Origin: SLQH01 sp964612995
Lineage (GTDB): Bacteria; Planctomycetota; UBA11346
Reading direction: 5' to 3'
Length of the DNA stretch: 18,015 nucleotides
Assembly: GCA_964612995.1 (NCBI GenBank)
Contig: CAZTGE010000081.1
Coordinates: 1 to 18,015 of the forward strand
Under the pieces are notes generated by a model that was not told the DNA's origin, searched no databases, and was given only the letters and a program-made list of their open reading frames with translations. A program made the position numbers and the translations under genes. Below, in pieces: positions 5,715 through 12,038 of this stretch (position 1 is the stretch's first letter; each line of letters begins with the position of its first letter).

Positions 5715-8288
5715 ATGAACTCCGCTGCCCGCGATCCTGCGATTCCCAGCATCATCGCCCTCGCCGGCAATCCGAATGCCGGCAAGACCACCTTCTTCAA
5801 CGCCCTGACCGGCAGTCGGCAACATGTCGCCAACTACCCGGGCATTACGGTCGAATACAAGGAGGGGCGCTGCCGCCACGATGGGCAGTCGCTGGTCATC
5901 GCCGACCTGCCGGGCACCTACAGCCTTGCGTCGGCCAGCGAGGAGGAACGGGTGGCGCGTCGGTATCTGCATGATCGTCACCCGGAAGCGGTCATCTGCG
6001 TCGTCGATGCCAGCAATCTGGAGCGGAATCTGTTGTTGGTAATCGAGCTTATGGAGTTCGGACTGCCGGTGGTCGTGGCCCTGAACATGAGCGATCTGGC
6101 CGAAGCCCGCGGCATCACCATCGACCATCAGCGGCTGGCCGCCGCTCTCAAAGCGCCGGTCATCCCCTGTGTCGCCAGCAAGAAGCAGGGCTGCTCAGAG
6201 GCGCTGACCGCCGCGCTTGCCCTGGACGCCGGTCAGAGTCCGGATCAGTTGCGCTACCCAGATGCCGTCGAGGAGGCCATCGCGCAACTCGTCCCCCAGC
6301 TCGATCAAGACGATCCCGTCTACGCGCGCTGGGTAGCCCTGCGTATGCTCGAGGGCGACGACGAGCTCACCGCTGACGAGCGCTACGCGCGCCATGTCGA
6401 ACGCGTCGCAGCGCTGCGGGCACACATCGAAGCGGCGCTCGACGATGAGGTGGCGTCGGTGCTGACGCAAGCGAGGTACGAACGTATCTCCACGGTCTGC
6501 GCCCCGGCGCTCACGCGCAGGCCCACCGGCAAGCGAACGCGCTCCGACCGCCTCGATGCCATCCTCACCCACCGCGTCTGGGGCCTGCCGATCTTCATCG
6601 CCCTGATGGCCGTCGTCTTCCAGCTCACCTTCACCCTGGGCGACCCACTGGTAGGCTGGTGCGAGTATCTCGTGTCGCGCCTGTCCGCCGTCGTCACCAA
6701 CCTCTTCCCCTTGGGCAGCACCAGTCCGCTGCTGGGCCTGCTGCGCGATGGCATCGTCGGCGGGGTCGGCGGCGTGCTCGTGTTCGTGCCCAACATCGCC
6801 ATGCTCTTCCTGGCCATCACGGTGATGGAGGCCACCGGCTACATGGCACGGGCCGCCTTTCTCATGGACCGCATCATGGTGCGCCTGGGCCTGCACGGAA
6901 AGAGCTTCGTGCCCATGCTCATCGGCTTCGGCTGCACGGTGCCCGCCATCATGGGCACGCGGATCCTCGACAACCGCCGCGATCGGCTGGTGACCATGCT
7001 GGTCTTGCCGTTGATCAGCTGCAGCGCCCGGCTCCCCATCTATACGCTGCTTGCGGCGGCATTCTTCCCCCGACACGCCGGCGTGGTGCTCTTCGCCATG
7101 TACGTCATCGGCATGATGCTGGCATGCCTGTGTGCCAAGATCCTGCGTTCGACCCTCTTCAAGGGGGATGCGCCGCCCTTCGTGCTGGAGCTGCCACCCT
7201 ACCGTCTGCCGACACCACGGGGCCTGTTTCACGGCACATGGGAGCGCACCTGGCTCTTCTGCAAAAAGGCCGGCACCGTCATCCTCGGCATCTCGGTGCT
7301 GCTCTGGGCCCTGGCCGCGTGGCCGCGCCCGGACGAGAGCGCCCTGGCCGACCTGCGCAACCGCCAGGCCGCCAACACCACCGCACTGGTCACCCGTACG
7401 CGCACCCTCCTTCCCGACGCCGACCCGACGGCTGTCGCGCGCGCCGTCGCGCGCGTGGTCGACCTGCGCCAGCGCACGCGTCGGGTCGGTTTCGGCCATC
7501 CCGAAAGGCTCACTGCCGAAACCAAGTGCCTGAAGGAGATCGAGACCATCGCCGGCGAGGATGCCGACCTCGCGACCTTCTTCCGCACCGCGTTCGCCTT
7601 TCAGGAACACGCAGCGGCCTGGGAATACCACAAGTGGCGCAAGAACTGGGATGCCGAGCGCTGGACCGAGATCCTCCATCACGAACAGCGCTACAGCGCG
7701 CCTTATCTGTGGTGGGTGAAGAATCTGCCGGGTTTCCAGGCCTGGCAGGCCGGGGCGGCCCGCCACGGCGCAGAGCTCGAAGCGATGAAGCGGGACCTGC
7801 CTCAGGGCCAGCAGGCCTGGGCTTGGACCGGCGATGAGAGTCCGTGGTTCTCCTACGAACTGGAGGAGTCCCACATCCAGGACCAGATCCGCACACGCCG
7901 ACTGGCGCACAGCCTCAACGGTCGGCTCGGACACGCCCTCGAACCGCTGATCGCCCCCATGGGCTTCGACTGGCGCATCGGCACCGCCCTGGTCGGCGCC
8001 TTCGCCGCCAAAGAGGTCTTCGTCGCGCAGATGGGCGTGATCGCCAACGTCGGCGAAGGGGAACCGGGGCATCGCCCCTTGCAGGAGTTCCTCGCCCGCA
8101 ACTACACCGGTCTGGTCGGCTTCTGTCTCATGCTGTTCTGCCTGATCAGCGCCCCGTGCATGGCCACCATCGCCATCACCCGCCGGGAAGCCAACAGCTG
8201 GCGTTGGGCCCTGTTCCAACTCGCCGGCCTGACCGCCCTGGCCTGGCTCATCACCACCGTGGTCTACCAGGTGGGGAGGTGGTTCTGA
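5715..8288 (+). CDS. feoB: Ferrous iron transporter FeoB, long form
   Basis: This is an inner-membrane Fe(II) transporter of 857 residues with an N-terminal G-protein domain. G1 is GNPNAGKT (18-25), G2 includes YPGIT (41-45), G3 is DLPG (64-67) and G4 is NMSD (124-127). A guanine-nucleotide-dissociation-inhibitor-like helical spacer spans about 170-275, followed by a polytopic membrane domain. Conserved gate motifs are visible: GFGCTVPA (404-411, C407) and SCSARLPIY (435-443, C436). Further cysteines occur in the last helices (C804, C809, C815). The loop around 538-730 is unusually large (about 190 residues), making the protein longer than the roughly 770 residues of E. coli FeoB. I chose ATG 5715, which has an AGAGAG ribosome site. 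A GTG at 5664 would add 17 residues unlike the family. The stop overlaps the next ATG by one base (8288). Confidence 0.95.
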   Translation: MNSAARDPAIPSIIALAGNPNAGKTTFFNALTGSRQHVANYPGITVEYKEGRCRHDGQSLVIADLPGTYSLASASEEERVARRYLHDRHPEAVICVVDASNLERNLLLVIELMEFGLPVVVALNMSDLAEARGITIDHQRLAAALKAPVIPCVASKKQGCSEALTAALALDAGQSPDQLRYPDAVEEAIAQLVPQLDQDDPVYARWVALRMLEGDDELTADERYARHVERVAALRAHIEAALDDEVASVLTQARYERISTVCAPALTRRPTGKRTRSDRLDAILTHRVWGLPIFIALMAVVFQLTFTLGDPLVGWCEYLVSRLSAVVTNLFPLGSTSPLLGLLRDGIVGGVGGVLVFVPNIAMLFLAITVMEATGYMARAAFLMDRIMVRLGLHGKSFVPMLIGFGCTVPAIMGTRILDNRRDRLVTMLVLPLISCSARLPIYTLLAAAFFPRHAGVVLFAMYVIGMMLACLCAKILRSTLFKGDAPPFVLELPPYRLPTPRGLFHGTWERTWLFCKKAGTVILGISVLLWALAAWPRPDESALADLRNRQAANTTALVTRTRTLLPDADPTAVARAVARVVDLRQRTRRVGFGHPERLTAETKCLKEIETIAGEDADLATFFRTAFAFQEHAAAWEYHKWRKNWDAERWTEILHHEQRYSAPYLWWVKNLPGFQAWQAGAARHGAELEAMKRDLPQGQQAWAWTGDESPWFSYELEESHIQDQIRTRRLAHSLNGRLGHALEPLIAPMGFDWRIGTALVGAFAAKEVFVAQMGVIANVGEGEPGHRPLQEFLARNYTGLVGFCLMLFCLISAPCMATIAITRREANSWRWALFQLAGLTALAWLITTVVYQVGRWF

Positions 8289-8458
8289 TGGGCGCCGATT
8301 CCTGGGCAGCGATCGCCATCATCGCCATCGGCGGCGTCCTGGTGCTCAGACATATCACCCGCGGCCCGTGCGAACACGACACCCACAGCGGGTGCTCCCG
8401 GTGTCGTGGCCGCTGTACATCATCCGATCACCCCACACCCAAAGGAGGTCCCCTATGA
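8288..8458 (+). CDS. FeoB-associated Cys-rich membrane protein
   Basis: This 56-residue peptide has one N-terminal membrane helix (about residues 6-20, AAIAIIAIGGVLVL), a basic stop (RHITR) and a Cys-rich tail with C28, C36, C39 and C43. Size, topology and position directly after feoB match the FeoB-associated Cys-rich membrane protein family. These are thought to assist FeoB by binding iron at the membrane, although the mechanism is not settled. Its ATG overlaps the feoB stop by one base, and its TGA overlaps the next ATG in ATGA (8455-8458). A very strong Shine-Dalgarno AAAGGAGG (8441-8448) lies inside its 3' end and serves the following gene. Confidence 0.82.
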   Translation: MGADSWAAIAIIAIGGVLVLRHITRGPCEHDTHSGCSRCRGRCTSSDHPTPKGGPL

Positions 8459-8961
8459 CCGTCTCCCCCGCAACCGGCCAACGACTCGACTGCAGCATCT
8501 TGCGCAGCGAACCCGCGATGGCCGTCTTCACGCATCACTGCTACGAATATCGACGCGGCCTGCGCAAGCTGATCATGCACACCGCCCCGGTGGGCCACGA
8601 AGGCATGATCCGCGCCCATCTCGAACGCGCCGGCTTCGCCTATCACATCCAGCACGTCGGCGACGGTGACCGCATCCTCAACGTGTTCTTCGGCTGCGAG
8701 GCCCACGTGGCCGTCGTCCGCAGCTTCGGCGACAAGCCCGTCAACGAGCACAGCCCGGAACAGGACTTCATTCTCGGCACCCTGCTCGGCTACGACGGCA
8801 CCGAGCAATGCCAACGTTACCTCTTCCGCATCGACCAACGCGCCCGCCGCAACGCCGAGGCCCGTTGCGACTGCGGTCGTGGGGCCGACTGCGGCTGCGC
8901 CAACGGCGGGCCCTGCACCTGCGCCCCCGACCACCACACCCATCGACAGGAGCAACCATGA
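8455..8961 (+). CDS. DUF2023 family protein with CxC-repeat metallothionein-like tail
   Basis: This 168-residue cytosolic protein has a core (residues about 22-130) that matches what I know of DUF2023. It starts VFTHHCYEYRRGLRKL, includes ILNVFFG (74-80), and ends DFILGTLLGYDGTEQCQRYL (104-123). DUF2023 genes commonly neighbour flavodoxin and iron genes; no biochemical role is established. The tail carries three C-x-C pairs at exact 8-residue spacing (C138/C140, C146/C148, C154/C156), then D159-H160-H161-T-H163. It would suit binding Fe(II) or another soft metal. The start is ATG 8455, seven bases after AAAGGAGG. The frame remains open farther upstream, but those starts lack support. The stop overlaps the flavodoxin ATG (8958-8961). 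Confidence 0.82.
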   Translation: MTVSPATGQRLDCSILRSEPAMAVFTHHCYEYRRGLRKLIMHTAPVGHEGMIRAHLERAGFAYHIQHVGDGDRILNVFFGCEAHVAVVRSFGDKPVNEHSPEQDFILGTLLGYDGTEQCQRYLFRIDQRARRNAEARCDCGRGADCGCANGGPCTCAPDHHTHRQEQP

Positions 8962-9461
8962 CCATCGGAATTTTCTACGGCAGTACCACCGGCACCACGG
9001 AGGGTGTGGCCGAGCGCCTGGGCGAACTGCTCGGCGTGGCCACCGACGACCTGCACAACGTCGCCGGCTGCAACCCCGAGCGCCTCGCAGACTACGACAT
9101 CCTCGTGTTCGGTACCAGCACCTGGGGCCTGGGCGACCTGCAAGACGATTGGGAGGCCCTCCTCGGCAAGGCCGGCGGCGTGAAGCTCGGTGGTAAGAAG
9201 GTGGCCATCTTCGGCCTCGGCGATGCCGGCGGCTATCCCGACACCTTCGTCGACGGCATGGCCGACCTCGCCGCCTTCGCCGCCGAACGCGGTGCCGAGG
9301 TGATGGGCGCCTTCCCGGCCGCCTGTTACGGCGCGGATGCCAGCCGGTCCGAGGAGGACGGGCGCTATGTCGGTCTCGCCCTCGACGAGGATGGCCACGG
9401 CGAACTCACCGAGGATCGTCTCCTGGCCTGGTCGGCGCTCCTGAAAGCGAGTTTCACCTGA
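8958..9461 (+). CDS. Long-chain flavodoxin
   Basis: This 167-residue FMN electron carrier has phosphate loop GSTTGTTE (8-15), a 50s loop with W56 (STWGLGDLQDDW) and a 90s loop with Y93 (GLGDAGGYPD). W56 and Y93 are the residues that normally sandwich the isoalloxazine ring. The long-chain insert is present (residues about 117-145) and ends in the family signature VGLALDEDGHGELTEDR. It is similar in architecture to FldA. Flavodoxins replace ferredoxin under iron limitation or serve as reductants for iron handling, and placement in a feo operon supports an iron-dependent role. The ATG overlaps the DUF2023 stop, so it is translationally coupled. The next gene follows after 47 bp. Confidence 0.93.
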   Translation: MTIGIFYGSTTGTTEGVAERLGELLGVATDDLHNVAGCNPERLADYDILVFGTSTWGLGDLQDDWEALLGKAGGVKLGGKKVAIFGLGDAGGYPDTFVDGMADLAAFAAERGAEVMGAFPAACYGADASRSEEDGRYVGLALDEDGHGELTEDRLLAWSALLKASFT

Positions 9462-9508
9462 ATCGACGGCGACCGCCATCCGTTCCAGATGCGCAACAAG
9501 GAAGAACC

Positions 9509-9820
9509 ATGACCACCACTACAGAACCAGCCACAGCCCCCATCTCCAACGCCCGCGCCGCCTGCCTTCTTCGCTGCGGCGAACTCCTGGAGATGCTCAT
9601 CGACCACTGCGGCTACGGCGACCTGGGCGTGGAAGTCAGAAACTACAAGAAGGGCCGCAAGGAGGTCATCCTCCGCTGCGGCAAGCACTACCGCTACATC
9701 ATACCCGTGAACGTCATCGACCACAGCGGCGGCAACGACTGCTGCTGTGCCGACGACAACGACGGCACCAACACGGGCATGTTCCGGCGCAACGCCAGAT
9801 CCGGGACCAAGCCTTATTAG
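9509..9820 (+). CDS. Small Cys-rich protein of unknown function, last gene of the feo operon
   Basis: I do not recognise this 103-residue protein. It is soluble, with a helical start (RAACLLRCGELLEMLIDHCG) and a central basic strand-like segment (VEVRNYKKGRKEVILRCGKH, then YRYIIPV). The acidic tail contains C78-C79-C80 followed by ADDNDG. Other cysteines are C19, C23, C34 and C57. The Cys/His content and position after flavodoxin suggest a metal- or cluster-binding helper, but this is inference. AAGGAAG lies just before ATG 9509. Its TAG stop (9818-9820) lies inside the palindrome at 9817-9830. Confidence 0.75.
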   Translation: MTTTTEPATAPISNARAACLLRCGELLEMLIDHCGYGDLGVEVRNYKKGRKEVILRCGKHYRYIIPVNVIDHSGGNDCCCADDNDGTNTGMFRRNARSGTKPY

Positions 9821-9830
9821 CCGCGGCTAA
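9817..9830. promoter_or_regulatory. Operator-like perfect palindrome, copy 3 (TTAGCCGCGGCTAA)
   Basis: This is a perfect 14-bp palindrome that overlaps the stop codon of the last feo-operon gene. It is the same motif as 5688-5701 (one base different) and is related to 4464-4477. It has no following T-run, so it does not look like a terminator. It lies 8 bp upstream of a TTGACA -35-like box, which would let a bound regulator affect the promoter facing the secretion operon. Confidence 0.6.
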
Positions 9831-9838
9831 GTTAGAGG

Positions 9839-9865
9839 TTGACACGGCGACCTCACGCCTATAAC
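9839..9865 (+). promoter_or_regulatory. Sigma70-like promoter TTGACA-N15-TATAAC
   Basis: A perfect -35 box TTGACA (9839-9844) and a good -10 box TATAAC (9860-9865) are separated by 15 bp, two short of optimal. It points to the pseudopilin gene at 10126, giving a leader of about 250 bases. It follows the palindrome at 9817-9830, so it may be regulated by the iron-operon repressor. Confidence 0.5.
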
Positions 9866-10125
9866 CCCTGCGCAATCAACCGGAAACGCGGAAGACGAGA
9901 GCGATTCATCCAGAGCGTCCGGGCGCCGCAAGCAATCCAAGCGCGGCGAGACCCGAGGCAACTGACCACCACCTGCGATCGCGAGACGGGGCACCCGCTG
10001 CATCGCAGACCCGGCCACCGGCGGCATGTCGCCCCCGGGGTCATCTTCACAACCCGACCGATGCCGGCCCGGCCACCGAGCCAGGGAACCCTTGCGCGGT
10101 CACCGTATCCTGAAAGGACGCAACC
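9866..10125 (+). other. Untranslated leader of the secretion operon
   Basis: I see no convincing coding region. Open frames here are Arg/Pro-rich and have no ribosome binding site. I looked for the CGCAAAGCC core of a cyclic di-GMP riboswitch and did not find it. The pseudopilin ribosome binding site AAAGGA (about 10112-10117) closes the stretch. Confidence 0.4.
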
Positions 10126-11145
10126 ATGCGTGCCCCATCCACCCGAGGCGGTTTCACCCTCCTCGAACTCATCATCGTCCTCGTGATCATGGGCTTCCTG
10201 ATCGCGATGGTCGCCCCCAAGCTGGCCAACGTCTCCGGCTCGGCCGTCGACACGGTCTGCGATACCAACCAGAACCGGTTGCGGACGTTCCTGAACATCG
10301 CGACCACACAGGAAGGGAAGCTGCCGACGAAGTTGACCAGCCCGGTGATCGGCGCGAACGCCTTCGATGGCAGCGCCGACTTCAGTCTTGCCGCTGGCTT
10401 CCCCGCCGGGGGCCCTTTGCCGGATGACGTAGCTACCCTCGGCGACCTGACCGATGGCTTCCGCCCGGTCAGCGACCAGGACGAGACCAACGGCCAGGAC
10501 TTCCTGGCAGCCGAGTTCATGGAGCGCAACCATCTGCATGTGCACATCCTGAGCGCCGATGAAGCCAGTGAGCTGAAGAGCATGGGCGTGGCCAAGGTGC
10601 TGACCTATGGCAAGGCCGATGGCAGTGCCGCAGAACTTGAAGAGATGTATATCGAGACTGATGTCGTCGCCGGCACTCCGGTGCTGATGATCGGCACCGG
10701 CGCCGATGACAGCGATCCGGCCGCCGGCACCTTCGCACCGCTGGCGGACGACAACTACGGCCATCCCGAACTGATCGGCCGTATCGTCCTCGGCATCAGC
10801 CCCGACGCGGCTCTGGTCGCCAACGGCCTGGTCGAGAACGCCCCCAACTGCCCTGGTGGCCTCCAGAACGAGGGCAATGCACAGTACAACTGGTACAACA
10901 TCATCGTCCCGCGCCTGGCCGCCACCGTATCGCGGGCCGATTACGAGGCCGCCATCACCGCCTATGCCGGTGCCGATGGCAACATCACCGCCACCAGTTT
11001 CGACAACGGCCAGATCAAAACCATCAACCTGTTGAACAGCGATGAGGAAGAGGGCGCCCAGCCGATCTGGAAGAGCAGCTCCGCTTGCCCCGAAGGCCAC
11101 CAGTGGCCCGTTGCCGAGACCTCGACCTGGGACATCACAGGCTGA
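10126..11145 (+). CDS. Large pseudopilin with type IV prepilin signal
   Basis: This 339-residue protein has a classical class III signal: a short basic leader MRAPSTRGG, then FTLLELIIVLVIMGFLIAMV. Prepilin peptidase should cut after G9, leaving F10 at +1 and the conserved Glu at +5 (E14). The membrane/assembly helix spans about residues 10-32. The C-terminal part, about 300 residues, is twice the size of GspG/PilA heads. It is acidic, with sparse cysteines (C44, one near the PNCPGG segment, one in SACPEG). It would be a subunit of a pseudopilus or pilus-like fibre. I cannot assign it to GspG, H, I, J or K. It is the first gene of the region-3 operon, with ribosome site AAAGGA. It is followed by strong stem-loops, so it may be partly uncoupled from downstream genes. 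Confidence 0.85.
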   Translation: MRAPSTRGGFTLLELIIVLVIMGFLIAMVAPKLANVSGSAVDTVCDTNQNRLRTFLNIATTQEGKLPTKLTSPVIGANAFDGSADFSLAAGFPAGGPLPDDVATLGDLTDGFRPVSDQDETNGQDFLAAEFMERNHLHVHILSADEASELKSMGVAKVLTYGKADGSAAELEEMYIETDVVAGTPVLMIGTGADDSDPAAGTFAPLADDNYGHPELIGRIVLGISPDAALVANGLVENAPNCPGGLQNEGNAQYNWYNIIVPRLAATVSRADYEAAITAYAGADGNITATSFDNGQIKTINLLNSDEEEGAQPIWKSSSACPEGHQWPVAETSTWDITG

Positions 11146-11179
11146 TCTGATCACCGGATGGAGATCAGTCCCACAGCAG

Positions 11180-11213
11180 CCCCGGCCGGTCTTCACCTTT
11201 CTCCCGGCCGGGG
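11180..11213 (+). terminator. GC-rich stem-loop after the first pseudopilin
   Basis: CCCCGGCCGG (11180-11189) pairs perfectly with CCGGCCGGGG (11204-11213) across a 14-base loop. There is no T-run after it, so by itself it is a weak terminator. It may attenuate transcription or protect the 3' end of the first pseudopilin message. Confidence 0.45.
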
Positions 11214-11234
11214 GGTCCAGATCGCAGGCAATCC

Positions 11235-11282
11235 GGCGGGCCGTGCGCGGGAACCATCCCGAGGGGCGCACGGCCCGCCTTT
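11235..11282 (+). terminator. Rho-independent-like terminator
   Basis: A perfect 14-bp stem, GGCGGGCCGTGCGC (11235-11248) with its complement (11266-11279), has a 17-base loop containing GGGA/TCCC and is followed by TTT. It probably ends or attenuates transcription of the first pseudopilin, making its level differ from that of downstream genes. A third small stem follows (GGCGCG 11289-11294 with CGCGCC 11300-11305). Confidence 0.65.
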
Positions 11283-11357
11283 GCGCCCGGCGCGGATCCC
11301 GCGCCGAAGCCGAGAGCCGGAGCTCGCGACCGGCCGCATCACCTCACCGGAGCCGCC

Positions 11358-12020
11358 ATGCCGTCGCTGCCCTCCTGCAACGCCCTTGCACGCAACCCGC
11401 TGGCCACCACCGGTGCCCGAACCCGCGTGGCGTTCGCCATAGTAATGCCGCTCATGCTGGTGACCCCGCTTCGCGCCGCCGAAGACACCGACCTCGGCCT
11501 GACCTCGCGCCTGACGCTGCAGGTCGCCGACCGAGCCTTCGCCCTTGAGCACCCGTCTGGCGCCGACCTCGACACCGACGCCGACCTCGCCTTCCGCGCC
11601 GTCGCCGAAGCGCGCCTCGCCACGCCACGCCTGGCCCTCGGCCTGGGCGTGAGCTTCGACCGTCTCGACTACGCAGAGGGCGCCGACGACCTGACCGCCA
11701 CCCATATCGGCGTCGTCCTCGACCCTATCATCCGCCAGCGCCTGGGCGCGAGCCGCTGGGGCTTCGCGCTCGGCGTGAGCGCCGAAGCCGGCCTCGCCCG
11801 CCTCGACTACCGCAGTCCCGGCCTGAGCCTGGAGGACGAACGCGGCCCCTACGCCCAGATCCTCCCCCACGCCGATCTCACCTGGCGCGGCGACGGTTTC
11901 GCCCTCGGCGTCCAGGGCGGCTACCGCTGGCTCACAAGCCGCTACGAGATCGACGGCGAAGACCTCGACCTCACCGCCGACGGCGTCGTCATCGGCCTCG
12001 CCTGCACCTTCCACCGCTGA
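11358..12020 (+). CDS. Probable outer-membrane beta-barrel protein
   Basis: This 220-residue protein has a long N-terminal signal: a basic stretch to R23, a hydrophobic core VAFAIVMPLMLVTPL, and likely cleavage near LRA-A-ED (residues 39-42). The mature part shows amphipathic alternating strands typical of small barrels, such as LGLTSRLTLQVADRAF, LALGLGVSFDRLDYA, WGFALGVSAEAGLARLDY and FALGVQGGYRWLTSRYEI. It ends in VIGLACTFHR, close to the C-terminal strand pattern of OmpA/OmpW-like barrels. No known family is obvious. It lies between two pseudopilin genes, so it may be a dedicated outer-membrane partner or substrate of this machine. GGAG (11349-11352) precedes ATG 11358. The gap to the next gene is 18 bp. 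Confidence 0.7.
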   Translation: MPSLPSCNALARNPLATTGARTRVAFAIVMPLMLVTPLRAAEDTDLGLTSRLTLQVADRAFALEHPSGADLDTDADLAFRAVAEARLATPRLALGLGVSFDRLDYAEGADDLTATHIGVVLDPIIRQRLGASRWGFALGVSAEAGLARLDYRSPGLSLEDERGPYAQILPHADLTWRGDGFALGVQGGYRWLTSRYEIDGEDLDLTADGVVIGLACTFHR

Positions 12021-12038
12021 TCTGCGGGAGTCCACCCG

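Noticed and set aside
6195..8219. Long minus-strand open frame of about 674 codons opposite feoB
   Set aside because: Its translation is Gly/Ala/Glu/His-rich with no domain, and it lies exactly opposite a clear feoB. It is a shadow of GC-rich codon usage.
9817..9830. Palindrome as a rho-independent terminator of the feo operon
   Set aside because: The stem is short, has no loop and no T-run, and the same motif occurs before feoB, where a terminator would make no sense.
9866..10125. Cyclic di-GMP (GEMM) riboswitch before the pseudopilin gene
   Set aside because: The conserved core elements such as CGCAAAGCC and the GGUAG-type tetraloop receptor are not visible.
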